From Aerococcaceae bacterium DSM 111020 (GTDB lineage: Bacteria > Bacillota > Bacilli > Lactobacillales > Aerococcaceae): a stretch of DNA of 64,000 nucleotides. Below are positions 1 to 9,353 of the stretch, one piece after another (within the stretch, counting starts at the first letter, position 1; each line of letters starts with the position of its first letter). The position numbers were made by a program, and so were the translations under genes. The stretch covers positions 1 to 64,000 of the forward strand of contig JACBXP010000003.1 of NCBI GenBank assembly GCA_015863185.1, read 5' to 3'. The notes below the pieces were generated by a model. The model was not told the DNA's origin and searched no databases. It saw only the letters and a list, made by a program, of their open reading frames with translations.

Positions 1-8
1 TGAGTCAT
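1..8 (-). CDS. possible 5' end of a leftward gene cut by the window edge
   Basis: On the minus strand an ATG at 8-6 follows an AGG-TAGG Shine-Dalgarno-like stretch about 7 nt upstream. Only two codons are visible, so no product can be named. It could be chance. Confidence 0.2.
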
Positions 9-83
9 GACATTTCCTACCTTTCATTTTGTTTAGACACTTATATGATAACGGAAATGCATGACTTTTTGTATGCACAAAAA

Positions 84-111
84 TAGTGCTGATGATTTCT
101 CATCAACACTA
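84..111 (-). terminator. hairpin with T-run on the minus strand
   Basis: Arms TAGTGCTGATGA and TCATCAACACTA pair with one mismatch around a TTTC loop. On the minus strand the stem is followed by five Ts, so it reads as a leftward terminator. No leftward gene lies to its right, so it may be a leader attenuator of the gene cut off at the left edge. Confidence 0.4.
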
Positions 112-216
112 AAAATTATAGAACCTTATTTCCATAGGTAGAAAATTTTATTGATATTCGAGATGGCTATTACGAATTTTGGGATCACAAAGTATTAGTA
201 AAGGAGCATGATTATT

Positions 217-612
217 ATGTTGTTGGGATTAGATCATATGCAAATAACAGCACCACTCAATAGTGAAACAGAAGTCCGTCATTTCTTTTGTGATATTTTA
301 GAATGCAAAGAAGTAAACAAACCAGAATCCATGGCACATTTTGATTCGCTTTGGTTTGATATAGGTACCAGTATTATGCATGTTGGATTAGATGAGAACT
401 TCTTTCCAGAAAAAAGGGGACACCCAGCTTTCAATGTAAAATCATTAGACAAGTTAATTCAACAATTCAAACGATTTCATGTCGAATATGAATTAGATGA
501 TAAGATGCCCGGAGCAAAACGCTTATATACCTATTACTTTTTTGGACATCGGATGGAATTTTTAGAATGGACAAACAAGTCAGAAACACTGAAAGGACAT
601 TTAGAAAAATAG
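217..612 (+). CDS. VOC (glyoxalase/bleomycin-resistance) family protein
   Basis: A small protein of about 131 residues with the vicinal-oxygen-chelate fold pattern: an opening LDHMQITAP strand, a central WFDIGTSIMHVGL strand and a terminal HRMEFLEW strand carrying a typical metal-ligand Glu. It resembles stand-alone glyoxalase-like proteins whose substrate cannot be predicted. The ATG at 217 was chosen because AAAGGAG lies 10 nt upstream; an in-frame ATG at 208 is too close to that site. It stands alone upstream of the catalase gene, with a spacing too large to assume an operon. Confidence 0.75.
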   Translation: MLLGLDHMQITAPLNSETEVRHFFCDILECKEVNKPESMAHFDSLWFDIGTSIMHVGLDENFFPEKRGHPAFNVKSLDKLIQQFKRFHVEYELDDKMPGAKRLYTYYFFGHRMEFLEWTNKSETLKGHLEK

Positions 613-781
613 ATGCGCCAGCCATCACCTGTATTTTAAACCCGTCTTTATTTATGCGGAACATAAAATATAACACGATGGATTTAGTACACAGAATTTT
701 ATTTAGAAGTTGAAGTGCATCATTTGTCGGTGCTCTTATTGAATGTTATGCTAGTTATATAATTATGAAAGGAGAAATGAA

Positions 782-2494
782 ATGACAGAATCTAATGATC
801 CGATGAAAAAGAATGGTATTGACTATGGGTCAAGTCATAATACACAGACTGGCAAACAAACCAAGAAAATGCACACAAAAGCCGGTGCTCCCGTATACAA
901 TGATTTTGATACGATGACTGCTGGTAAACGAGGACCAGTGCCAATGCAGGATGTTTGGCTCATTGAAAAACTGGGTCAATTCAATCGTGAGAATATACCT
1001 GAACGAATTATGCATGCCAAAGGTTCAGGGGCCTATGGGACATTCCGAGTAACCAATGATATTACGCAATATACTAAGGCCAAAATTTTCTCTGAAGTAG
1101 GTAAAGAGACAGAAATGTTCGCTCGTTTCTCTACTGTTGCTGGCGAAAGAGGAGCGGCAGATGCTGAACGAGATATCCGAGGGTTCGCACTGAAATTCTA
1201 TACTGAAGAAGGTAACTGGGATATGGCTGGAAATAATACACCGGTGTTCTTTCTCAGAGATCCGCGCCGTTTTACGGACTTAAACCATGCGATTAAACGA
1301 GATCCTAAAACAAATCTGCGTTCACCGCACATGAATTGGGATTTCTGGACTTCAATGCCTGAGTCACTATTCCAATTGACGATTACTATGTCCGATAGAG
1401 GATTACCATCTTCTTACCGTTATATGCATGGCTTTTCATCCCACGCTTATTCGATGATCAATGCTGATAATGAACGCGTATGGGTTCAATATCATTTCCG
1501 TTCTCAACAAGGTATCCAAAATCTAACAGATCAAGAAGCGGGTGCTGTAGTGGCGGATGACCGTGAATCACATCAACGCGATTTATATCATGCCATTGAA
1601 CAAGGAAATTATCCAAAATGGAAAATGTATATTCAAGTGATGACGGAAGAAGAAGCAGAACAATTAGATTATAATCCTTTCGATTTAACCAAAGTATGGT
1701 ATAAAGAAGATTTCCCACTCATTGAAGTTGGGGAATTCGAATTAAATAAAAATCCTGAAAATTACCATCTCGACGTGGAACAAGCAGCCTTTGAACCATC
1801 AAATACTGTGCCGGGCTTAGGATTTTCACCCGATCGGATGTTACAAGCACGATTATTTGGCTATCAAGATGCGGCTCGTTACCGTATCGGAGCAAACTAT
1901 TGGCAAGTGCCTGTAAATTATCCACGAGGGGTAGAGGACTTTCATCCTTATCATAAACGGGGCGCACAACGGATTTATCATGAAGAAGCAGAACTTCATT
2001 ATTCGCCAAATTCTTACGGTAATTGGGAAGATTCTCCAGAACATGAAGAGCCGCCTTTGACAGCATCAGATTTAGACTATTATGATTTCAGAGGTGATGA
2101 TGCGGATTATTATACACAACCGGGGAAATTATTCCGCAATATGACACCAGAACAACAATTAGTTTTGTTTGAGAATACGGCAAGAAATATGGGCGATGCT
2201 TCATTACAAGTTAAATATCGTCATATCGTACATTGCTATATGGCAGATCCTGATTATGGTAGAGGAGTCGCCGAAGCACTTGGTTTAGACATCGAAGCAA
2301 TTGATCTCACACCGATGAAATCCGATTCTCGTGAGCAATGGCTAGAAGATTTAAATCGTTTCAGTGATTTACAGGAGCCGTCAGAACCTGCAGATCCAGA
2401 AACAGCTAAAGATTTAGGTCCCGAAGGCCGTGACACCAATGCTGATGATCCGAAAGACTTGATCGATTGGGAAACGGATCCTCATTTACTTTAA
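782..2494 (+). CDS. katA: heme catalase
   Basis: Monofunctional heme catalase that dismutates hydrogen peroxide in the cytoplasm. Catalytic His78 sits in the HAKGSGAYG motif, Asn151 in GNNTPVFF, and the heme-ligand Tyr361 in [11 protein letters not shown]. At 570 residues it is longer than the usual 480-residue small-subunit enzymes because of an acidic C-terminal tail of about 80 residues. A good ribosome site (AAAGGAG) precedes the ATG. Most Lactobacillales cannot make heme, and no heme synthesis gene is in this window, so activity may depend on heme taken up from outside. It is monocistronic, ended by the terminator at 2524. Confidence 0.95.
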   Translation: MTESNDPMKKNGIDYGSSHNTQTGKQTKKMHTKAGAPVYNDFDTMTAGKRGPVPMQDVWLIEKLGQFNRENIPERIMHAKGSGAYGTFRVTNDITQYTKAKIFSEVGKETEMFARFSTVAGERGAADAERDIRGFALKFYTEEGNWDMAGNNTPVFFLRDPRRFTDLNHAIKRDPKTNLRSPHMNWDFWTSMPESLFQLTITMSDRGLPSSYRYMHGFSSHAYSMINADNERVWVQYHFRSQQGIQNLTDQEAGAVVADDRESHQRDLYHAIEQGNYPKWKMYIQVMTEEEAEQLDYNPFDLTKVWYKEDFPLIEVGEFELNKNPENYHLDVEQAAFEPSNTVPGLGFSPDRMLQARLFGYQDAARYRIGANYWQVPVNYPRGVEDFHPYHKRGAQRIYHEEAELHYSPNSYGNWEDSPEHEEPPLTASDLDYYDFRGDDADYYTQPGKLFRNMTPEQQLVLFENTARNMGDASLQVKYRHIVHCYMADPDYGRGVAEALGLDIEAIDLTPMKSDSREQWLEDLNRFSDLQEPSEPADPETAKDLGPEGRDTNADDPKDLIDWETDPHLL

Positions 2495-2523
2495 TACCAC
2501 CGAAACAATGAGTCATGAATAGT

Positions 2524-2552
2524 GAGTCTGGGTGAACCCCAGGCTCTTTTTA
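2524..2552 (+). terminator. Rho-independent terminator after katA
   Basis: GAGTCTGGG pairs with CCCAGGCTC (one G-T pair) around a short GAAC-type loop and is followed by five Ts. Confidence 0.85.
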
Positions 2553-2675
2553 AATTGAAAAATAATGCGATGGTGAAATGAATCTGAGACAACCATTTAT
2601 CATAAGGGGACAATTGTTTTCAAAGAGGGAATCGGTTAAACTGATATAGATATTTTATAGAATGGAGGATTCTTG

Positions 2676-3932
2676 ATGGCTATTGGATATGCTTGTTTAA
2701 CAGTCGGCATCCCTAAAGTGACATTTAAAACCTGTCGACTAAAAAATGCGACACCTGAGAAGTTAAATACTTTGATTGAACACAATTTGAAAGCATTAGA
2801 CCAAATAATAGATTACAATATCGCAAACAATATCAAACTGTTCAGAATCAGTTCCGATATTATCCCTTTTGGTTCACATCCGGTAAATGAAAATAAATGG
2901 TGGGATGATTTTAAAGATGACTTAACTGCAATCGGCCAAAAGGCGATGGAAGCAAATATGCGCTTATCGATGCATCCAGGTCAATATACCGTTTTAAATT
3001 CACCTTCTGCTTCGGTCGTTGAGCGTGCTAAAGCATATTTAGCTTACCATAATTTATTTTTGGATAGTTTAGGCTTAGAAGCCTCACATAATTTGATTCT
3101 TCATATTGGTGGGGTTTATGGGAATAAAGAGACAGCGATGGAGCACTTCAAAGATAATTTTCAACAACTAGACCCAAATATTAAAAAGCGTTTAGTCATC
3201 GAAAATGATGATAAAGCATACACAATCGAGGAAGTACTATCAATAGGCAGTCAAATGAAGATTCCTGTTGTCTATGATAATTTGCACAATCAAGTCAATC
3301 CTGCGGATAGTTCTAGTGATGCTTATTTGATTCAGATGTGTCAGTCGACTTGGACAAAAGAAGATGGTCCGCAGAAAGTCCATTATTCTCAACAAGCAAT
3401 GAATAAAAAGCCGGGTTCTCATTCAGCAACCATTGATTTAGATTTATTTATGGACTTTTATCACCATCTCCCTCATTCAGAAATTGATATTATGTTAGAA
3501 GTAAAGGACAAAAATTTATCAGCAATGAAAGCCATCCACGCCACAAATGCAATAGCTATAAAATATTTAGAGACGGCTTGGTCGCGTTATAAATATTGGG
3601 TGTTAGAGCGCTCACCACAAGATTATCAGCTTATTCGGACACTTTTAAAGGATAAAACACATGTGCCGACATTAGATTTTTATCGTTTAATCGATCACGC
3701 ATTAGCTCAACCTTTAGAGGACGGTAATGCTCTAAATGCAGCACAACATGTGTGGGGATACTTTAAAAAACAAGCAACCCCTAAAGAATTAGAGCGATAT
3801 AATATACTTACTGAGCGATGGACTACAGAAAAGAATATAAAAGCAATGAAACGCTTTTTGTGGAATTTAACGGTGAAATATCGAGAAAGATATTTGCTTG
3901 AAAGTTTATATTTTCGAGAGTTTAATGAATAA
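2676..3932 (+). CDS. uvsE: UV damage endonuclease UvsE
   Basis: UVDE family TIM-barrel endonuclease that nicks DNA 5' of UV photoproducts and other lesions in an alternative excision repair pathway. The N-terminus GYACLTVGIP, the SMHPGQYTVLNSP motif, LHIGGVYGNKETA and the ENDDKAYT segment are the metal-binding signatures of the family. The protein runs past the usual barrel by about 120 residues, ending in a basic region. The ATG at 2676 has GGAGGA spaced 6-7 nt upstream. It is a single gene following katA, which makes this a small stress-defence neighbourhood, though each gene has its own transcription signals. Confidence 0.93.
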   Translation: MAIGYACLTVGIPKVTFKTCRLKNATPEKLNTLIEHNLKALDQIIDYNIANNIKLFRISSDIIPFGSHPVNENKWWDDFKDDLTAIGQKAMEANMRLSMHPGQYTVLNSPSASVVERAKAYLAYHNLFLDSLGLEASHNLILHIGGVYGNKETAMEHFKDNFQQLDPNIKKRLVIENDDKAYTIEEVLSIGSQMKIPVVYDNLHNQVNPADSSSDAYLIQMCQSTWTKEDGPQKVHYSQQAMNKKPGSHSATIDLDLFMDFYHHLPHSEIDIMLEVKDKNLSAMKAIHATNAIAIKYLETAWSRYKYWVLERSPQDYQLIRTLLKDKTHVPTLDFYRLIDHALAQPLEDGNALNAAQHVWGYFKKQATPKELERYNILTERWTTEKNIKAMKRFLWNLTVKYRERYLLESLYFREFNE

Positions 3933-4025
3933 AGATGATAAGGTTCTTATGAATGAGCGTTAGTGGATAAACTCAAATTAAAAAATAGTGTGACGTCGAT
4001 CAAAATTATAAATAAGCATTAAAAA

Positions 4026-4068
4026 AGCCCATCAAAGAATTGTACAAATCAATTGTCGCTGATGGGCT
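4026..4068 (-). terminator. terminator of the MATE gene, possibly bidirectional
   Basis: AGCCCATC and GATGGGCT form the outer stem, with an inner AATTG/CAATT stem. On the minus strand a run of six Ts follows. Confidence 0.85.
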
Positions 4069-4079
4069 ATTCTAAGTGT

Positions 4080-5408
4080 TTATGAATGAATCATAATGGA
4101 GGGTCGTTGTGCTTGGTAAAGCAAATATAGGGATACAAGTAATGTTAAGATTTCAGAAATAGTCAAGGCAGACCAAATGATCGAAGATCCAAGAATGTGT
4201 GGTGCCACAGTGATGACGATAAAAAACATCACATATCCTCGTAAAATTGAGATAATTAATTCATAGTGCGGGAACCAAATAGCTGTCAAATATCCCCCAA
4301 TCCCAATATTAAAGCCAAGAATGAGGAAAGCAAAGCTGAACGTTTTCATTACCTTCACAGTAAACTCAACGAAATCTGGATTTAAATCACTTAAAAAGAT
4401 TTGAATAATTTGCGTGGGGAATAAGTGAATCAATGTCACAGCGATAATCCCAGCCACAGCAATAGCAATAAATACTAATTTGCGTAATTGTTTAACTATA
4501 GTGAAATCATTTTTTCCATAGGAATAACTCATCAATGGCTGACCACTTTGAACAATTGCCAACATTGTATTAATGACTAAATTCATTAAATAAACGATCA
4601 CTGAAAAGCTCGCTAACCCCTGAGGACCATAATGATCAATGATGGTATTATTAAGTAATAATATAGTAAATCCAGAGGATAATTCAGTTAAGGCAGAAGG
4701 AAAACCGAATTTTGAAATTTGCTTCAAATGAGCCCCGCTGAATGGAAAGCTTTCAAAAGAAAGGGTGGATTTTGCTGTTAAAAAATGCAACATATAGCCT
4801 ACGGTCGGCAAGACTTGAGCTAATCCAGTTGCTACAGCGGCACCAACAATTCCATAGTCAAAAATAAAAATAAAAACATAATCTAATACAATATTTGTTA
4901 AAGCTGATAGACTGGTTAAAATAAGAGCTAAACGAGGATGTCCATCGGCTTTAATGAAAATTTCGAAGACATAGGTGAGAGCGAAGAAAGGACTAAAAAG
5001 AATAATAATACTCAAATAATCTCTCGCTAAATCACGAATTTCAAACTCAGCACCTAAAAGACTTAAAACAAATTCGATGTTTAAATAGGCTAACAAAGCA
5101 ATGATGACTGATAATAAAGTTGTTAACGCAATACCAAAAGAAAAGAATTGGTTCCCTTTATGCTGATTTCCTTTACCTAATTGATAAGTAATCATATTAG
5201 AGCTACCAATTGAGATTAACATGGCGAGTGCGAACATCACCGTGGTAAATGGTAGTGAGACATTGACGGCCGACAGAGCGGTTGCTCCAACGCCTTGTCC
5301 AACAAAGATTCCATCGACCATTGTATAGCTTGAGAATAGAATCATAGAACCCAAAGTAGGTAATAAATATTTAATAAATGTACGATTAATATGTTGATTA
5401 TTTTGCAT
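4080..5408 (-). CDS. MATE family multidrug efflux transporter
   Basis: A 442-residue integral membrane protein with about 12 hydrophobic helices arranged as two similar halves. It starts with INRTFIKYLLPTLGSMILFS and contains MVDGIFVGQGVGATALSAVN, the N-terminal MATE signature. The family uses sodium or proton antiport to export cationic drugs, dyes or metabolites. The ATG at 5408 follows AAGGAGA. An upstream in-frame TTG would overlap the ribosome site and was not used. It is transcribed divergently from a MerR regulator, and its promoter is built over a MerR-type operator, so ligand-induced expression is likely. Confidence 0.92.
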   Translation of the reverse strand: MQNNQHINRTFIKYLLPTLGSMILFSSYTMVDGIFVGQGVGATALSAVNVSLPFTTVMFALAMLISIGSSNMITYQLGKGNQHKGNQFFSFGIALTTLLSVIIALLAYLNIEFVLSLLGAEFEIRDLARDYLSIIILFSPFFALTYVFEIFIKADGHPRLALILTSLSALTNIVLDYVFIFIFDYGIVGAAVATGLAQVLPTVGYMLHFLTAKSTLSFESFPFSGAHLKQISKFGFPSALTELSSGFTILLLNNTIIDHYGPQGLASFSVIVYLMNLVINTMLAIVQSGQPLMSYSYGKNDFTIVKQLRKLVFIAIAVAGIIAVTLIHLFPTQIIQIFLSDLNPDFVEFTVKVMKTFSFAFLILGFNIGIGGYLTAIWFPHYELIISILRGYVMFFIVITVAPHILGSSIIWSALTISEILTLLVSLYLLYQAQRPSIMIHS

Positions 5409-5438
5409 ATATTTCTCCTTCAATCTGATATACTCTTT

Positions 5439-5469
5439 AGTATATACCTTGGAGCTACTCCAAGGTCAA
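5439..5469 (-). promoter_or_regulatory. MerR-type promoter/operator for the MATE gene
   Basis: Reading leftward there is a -35 box TTGACC (5469-5464), exactly 19 bp of spacer, and a -10 box TATACT (5444-5439). The spacer contains a perfect dyad, ACCTTGGAG-cta-CTCCAAGGT at 5446-5466. A 19-bp spacer with a central palindrome is the hallmark of promoters that MerR-family proteins activate by untwisting DNA. Confidence 0.85.
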
Positions 5470-5478
5470 GGAGGAAAA

Positions 5479-6300
5479 ATGAAAATAAAATATACTATTG
5501 GAGAAATGGCTGAATTGTATCATATCTCGACAGATACGTTGAGATATTATGAACAAGAAGAATTATTAGTTCCGCAACGTGCTAAGAATGGCTACCGCGT
5601 TTATACTATTTTTGATACATGGAAGCTCAATGTTATCACAACAATGAAACGATTAGGAGTGTCATTGAAGGACATTAAACATTTTCTAGATGATCGGTCT
5701 ATTAAGAGAGAAAAGGAATTACTATCGGAAGAATCTCTCTTTATAGATGATCAAATTCAATCTCTTACGAAACAATTAGAACACATTCATCAACGCCTTC
5801 ATGTGTTAGATGATGCGACTGATGATTCATTATTAAATGCTGTTAGATATTTAGACTATTCAAAGCGAAAAGTTATTTTCATTGAAAGTCATATGACGAC
5901 GGATGATCAAGTAGATATGGCATTTAGTCATTTAGCAAATCAAAAAAATGGCCAGTGGTCTATTTATAATCGGGATTTTGCGACTATTTTGCCATTAGAA
6001 AACATTAAGAAAGCCGAATATACGCATTATAGTCATGGTATCTTGATTGTGTCAGACGATGAGCAACTTTATGATGGAGTGATTAGCGAAGGGCGCTATG
6101 CCACCATTCGGTATCGCGGTCAATATACTCAAGCTGCGAAAATTTATCAGCGCTTACGGCAACAAATAAATGCTGATGGTTATCGACCGGTAAGTGATGC
6201 CATTGAAAGATATATGATTGACGTTAATCACACATCCAATGCCGATGAATATGTCACTGAGATTCAAATTAGAGTTGAACGAGAAGAAAAGGAGCGCTAA
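5479..6300 (+). CDS. MerR family regulator with C-terminal effector-binding domain
   Basis: The N-terminal 70 residues form a MerR winged helix (YTIGEMAELYHISTDTLRYY). A coiled-coil dimerisation helix of about 40 residues follows, then a C-terminal domain of about 150 residues resembling GyrI/BmrR-like drug-sensing folds. The ATG at 5479 has GGAGG 5 nt upstream; the longer in-frame TTG start at 5449 would lie inside the operator. It is divergent from the MATE pump, so it most likely activates the pump when a toxic compound binds, in the manner of BmrR and BltR. The ligand is unknown. Confidence 0.88.
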   Translation: MKIKYTIGEMAELYHISTDTLRYYEQEELLVPQRAKNGYRVYTIFDTWKLNVITTMKRLGVSLKDIKHFLDDRSIKREKELLSEESLFIDDQIQSLTKQLEHIHQRLHVLDDATDDSLLNAVRYLDYSKRKVIFIESHMTTDDQVDMAFSHLANQKNGQWSIYNRDFATILPLENIKKAEYTHYSHGILIVSDDEQLYDGVISEGRYATIRYRGQYTQAAKIYQRLRQQINADGYRPVSDAIERYMIDVNHTSNADEYVTEIQIRVEREEKER

Positions 6301-6360
6301 CATCACCTACTAACCCTAAAAGTATGATAAGATAATGGATAAAAATGAAGGAGTGATTCA

Positions 6361-6945
6361 GTGGACGCATTAAAATCAAAAATAAAAGAATTAGGAAATG
6401 TCTTACCGGGAAACATCTTAAAAGTGGATGCTTTTTTAAATCACCAAGTTGATCCCACTTTAATGATGGAGATGGGACAAGATTTTGCTGACCGTTATGC
6501 AAATAATCAGATTAGTAAAGTACTGACACTCGAAGTTTCTGGTATTGCTATGGCGTTAACGACTGCGAATGCATTGGGGGTGCCAATGATTTTCGCAAAG
6601 AAAATACAATCATTGACGTTAGATGATGAGGTATTTGTCGCTCAAGTTTATTCATATACTAAAGAAACTACTTATGATATTCGAGTAGATAAACGCTTTT
6701 TAAATCCTGAGGATAATGTGTTGATTATTGATGACTTTTTAGCCAATGGTGAAGCACTAAAGGGGTTAATTGAATTAGTAGAACAATCAGGAGCTAATGT
6801 CGGTGGGATAGGTATTGCTATTGAGAAAACCTTTCAAGAAGGTGGAAAAAAAGTTCGTGAAATGGGTTATCCAATTTATTCACAAGCCCGTATCAAATCC
6901 TTAACAGATGGAAAAGTTGAATTTGATGAGGATTTAGATGCCTAA
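6361..6945 (+). CDS. xpt: xanthine phosphoribosyltransferase
   Basis: Purine-salvage enzyme that converts xanthine and PRPP to XMP. Its 194 residues are the normal length for Xpt. The PRPP-binding loop is at residues about 120-133 (NVLIIDDFLANGEA), and the N-terminal KELGNVLPGNILKVDAFLNHQ block is typical of Xpt. It starts at GTG 6361 with AAGGAG 7 nt upstream. I see no guanine-riboswitch core in the short upstream gap, although xpt genes of Bacillaceae usually have one. It complements the de novo operon further right. Confidence 0.93.
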   Translation: MDALKSKIKELGNVLPGNILKVDAFLNHQVDPTLMMEMGQDFADRYANNQISKVLTLEVSGIAMALTTANALGVPMIFAKKIQSLTLDDEVFVAQVYSYTKETTYDIRVDKRFLNPEDNVLIIDDFLANGEALKGLIELVEQSGANVGGIGIAIEKTFQEGGKKVREMGYPIYSQARIKSLTDGKVEFDEDLDA

Positions 6946-7179
6946 TTTCCAACAAGATTCTTTTAATATTACGAAAAAATCTCAAACGAATTGGCTGGAA
7001 TTTTACTAATGTTATCATTACTAATGCGTTTTCAATAAATTGACTAATAAAAAAATGACTTATTAGCTTATCTAATAAGCTTATAAAATATTGTTAGCCC
7101 TTATCCTCTTGTAAATCGAACAAATGGAGAGTATCCTTTAAGTACAATGTGAATTAACAAACAAGGAAGGGGATTTATC
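6946..7179. other. intergenic region before fabK
   Basis: No open frame of note. It contains an 8-bp inverted repeat, CTTATTAG / CTAATAAG, at about 7061-7081, followed by AT-rich sequence without a T-run. The repeat could be an operator or part of a leader. The fabK ribosome site GGAAGGGG lies at the right end. Confidence 0.4.
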
Positions 7180-8109
7180 ATGTCACTATGTGAAACGCTT
7201 GGTATTGAGTATCCTATATTTTGTGGAGCGATGGCTCGCATTTCTTTACATGAATTAGTCGGGGCGGTTTCAGAAGCTGGAGGAATAGGAATTCTTGCAT
7301 CTGGAGGGATGACTGCGGAGCAATTACGTGAAGAAATCCATAAAACAAGAGAAATTACGCAAAAACCATTTGGTGTGAATTTGATGCTACAAATGGACAA
7401 TATACCTGAATTGGTTGAGGTAATTGTTGAAGAGAAGGTCGCACTAGTTACAACTGGAGCGGGTGGTCCTGCACCTTATATTCCAACATTAAAAGAAGCT
7501 GGTATTAAAGTATTTCCAGTGATTGCATCCGTTAAACATGCTACCAAAATGGAAAAAGCAGGCGCAGACGGAGTGATTGCTGAAGGACAAGAAGCAGGTG
7601 GGCATATCGGTTCTGTTTCAACAATGTCTTTAATCCCACAAATTGTCGATGCCGTAGATATCCCCGTTATCGCAGCGGGCGGTACCGGAGATGGACGGAC
7701 TGTTGCAGCCATGTATGCTTTAGGTGTTCAAGGAATTCAAGCGGGGACTATTTTCTTAGCCAGTGAAGAATGTCAAATTGCTCAATCATACAAAGAAGCG
7801 ATTGTTGAAGCGATTGATACTGGTACGATTGTAACTGGTCGAAAAGCCAAAGATCCGGTTCGTTCACTGAAAACGCCGATGCTTGAAAAATTCTTACACT
7901 TAGAACAAAATAATGGTTCTTTTGAAGATTTAGAGCATTTGACCGTTGGCTCATTGAAACGTGCAGTCGATGGCGACCTTGAAAATGGAACACCGATGTG
8001 TGGTGAAATCGCTGGTTTAATTACAGAAATTAGACCTGTTCGTGAAATTATTGAATCATTGTTCACTGAAGCAGATCAAGTAGCGAAAGATTTAACCATT
8101 ACAAAATAA
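7180..8109 (+). CDS. fabK: FabK-like FMN-dependent enoyl-ACP reductase / nitronate monooxygenase family
   Basis: FMN-binding TIM-barrel protein of 309 residues, close in length and motif order to streptococcal FabK: IEYPIFCGAMA at the N-terminus, TTGAGGPAPY, ADGVIAEGQEAGGHIG with the key His, then IPVIAAGGTGDG and the GTIFLASEE phosphate-binding region. FabK reduces enoyl-ACP in fatty-acid elongation using NADH. In streptococci fabK sits in the fab cluster, but here it stands alone, so a role as a general 2-nitropropane dioxygenase-like enzyme is also possible. The ATG follows GGAAGGGG. Confidence 0.8.
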   Translation: MSLCETLGIEYPIFCGAMARISLHELVGAVSEAGGIGILASGGMTAEQLREEIHKTREITQKPFGVNLMLQMDNIPELVEVIVEEKVALVTTGAGGPAPYIPTLKEAGIKVFPVIASVKHATKMEKAGADGVIAEGQEAGGHIGSVSTMSLIPQIVDAVDIPVIAAGGTGDGRTVAAMYALGVQGIQAGTIFLASEECQIAQSYKEAIVEAIDTGTIVTGRKAKDPVRSLKTPMLEKFLHLEQNNGSFEDLEHLTVGSLKRAVDGDLENGTPMCGEIAGLITEIRPVREIIESLFTEADQVAKDLTITK

Positions 8110-8131
8110 ATATCATATCGATCATTCTCCT

Positions 8132-8177
8132 ACCTTGGAATAACTTCTGCTAATAGTTATTCTAAGGTATTATTTTT
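8132..8177 (+). terminator. terminator after fabK
   Basis: ACCTTGGAATAAC pairs with GTTATTCTAAGGT (one G-T) around an 11-nt loop and is followed by a T-rich run. Confidence 0.85.
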
Positions 8178-8275
8178 TGTTATAGATAATTTTCAAAGAT
8201 TTGTTTGAGTCTTCTTGATGGTCAATGTAAAATATCACTAATACATAAATTATATTGATACAATGGAGGCTTATT

Positions 8276-9177
8276 TTGGACATTACACAGCTATCTTATT
8301 TCATTACTGTGGTCGATTGTGACTTTAATTTATCAGAAGCCTCAAAGCGAATTCATTTCACAATCTGCTCTTAGTCAATTTATATCGAATTACGAGAAGC
8401 GTAAAAATATAACATTATTTCAAAGAAAAAGTAATCGCTTAGTGGGACTAACGGAAAGCGGAAAAATTGTTTATCAATATGCCCTTGAAATTGTTGATAA
8501 ATATGAAGAAATGACCCAAAAAGCTCCATTAGCTGGTGAAAATTATCGATCTATTATTAAAATAGGGGTGCCTTCATTGATTCTCATGGTATTCTTTTCT
8601 TCATTCTTACCGAAATTAAAAGAAAAATATCCTCATTATGAATTTAAAATGGTAGAAGCAGGATCCAAACAAATACAAGAGTGGCTGACTTTAGGGGAGT
8701 TGGATATAGGGATTATTTTAGGTCCTGTACAATTAGATGATGCTCGTTATATTATTCATCCTGTGCATTCTTCCGAAGTGGTCGCATATATTGATTACCG
8801 GCATCCTTTATCTGAACGAAACAACTAGAATGGGAAGATCTAAGAGATTTGATATTGCCACATTCAATAATGATCACAGTATTTATCAAATGCTTGATAA
8901 ACGATTTCAAGAGACTTTTACTAATAAAAATATCACTTATACAGCCTCTGCTTGGGATTATTTGATTGGCTTAACAGATAGAACAAATATCATTACATTT
9001 TTACCAGAAATTATTTATCCATTTATTTCGAAAGATTCGATAAAACTCATGCGAATCGCTCATCCACTAAAATTTAACATCTATACTTGTATGTCAAATA
9101 AATCGAAAGATGTTGAATTAGCCACGTTTTTTGAAGAATTTATTGAAGTGTTTAATGAAGAACATGATGAAACATAA
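8276..9177 (+). pseudogene. LysR family regulator, broken by at least three frameshifts
   Basis: From a TTG at 8276 (GGAGGC upstream) the first frame reads a LysR N-terminus, DITQLSYFITVVDCDFNLSE, then hits a stop after RIHFTICS. The helix-turn-helix continues in another frame as SQSALSQFISNYEKRKN and runs to about 8828. A third short frame encodes QLEWEDLRD, and the remainder (FDIATFNNDHSIYQMLDK onward) is in yet another frame to 9177. Together they reconstruct one full-length LysR protein of about 300 residues with its substrate-binding domain. It presumably once controlled the CoA-transferase genes just downstream. Confidence 0.88.
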
Positions 9178-9188
9178 TCATTGACTGT

Positions 9189-9223
9189 AAAGCTAGTAGG
9201 AAATTTCTTACTAGCTTTTATTT
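9189..9223 (+). terminator. terminator after the LysR remnant
   Basis: AAAGCTAGTA and TACTAGCTTT form a 10-bp stem followed by a T-rich tail. Confidence 0.85.
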
Positions 9224-9275
9224 TAAACAAATCAGTCTATAAGACTTTCTAATAATATAGTAAAAAAGACTAATT

Positions 9276-9289
9276 TGTAACCGTTTACA
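9276..9289 (+). promoter_or_regulatory. cre site (CcpA-binding) upstream of the CoA-transferase genes
   Basis: TGTAACCGTTTACA matches the cre consensus TGNNANCGNTNNCA at every fixed position and is flanked by further symmetry (TTTGTAA...TTTACAAA). It lies about 65 bp upstream of the start codon, in the promoter region, so repression by CcpA in the presence of preferred sugars is likely. Confidence 0.75.
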
Positions 9290-9353
9290 AAAAGGCGTAT
9301 AGTTAAATTAGATAAACAATATAAAGTATATTAACTAGAAAGAGGGTTTATCA

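Noticed and set aside
730-775. PerR-box-like AT palindrome before katA
   Set aside because: TTATATAATTATGA deviates at several positions and lacks the central base; too AT-rich to trust.
6301-6360. Purine riboswitch before xpt
   Set aside because: The gap is only 60 bp and lacks the conserved loops.
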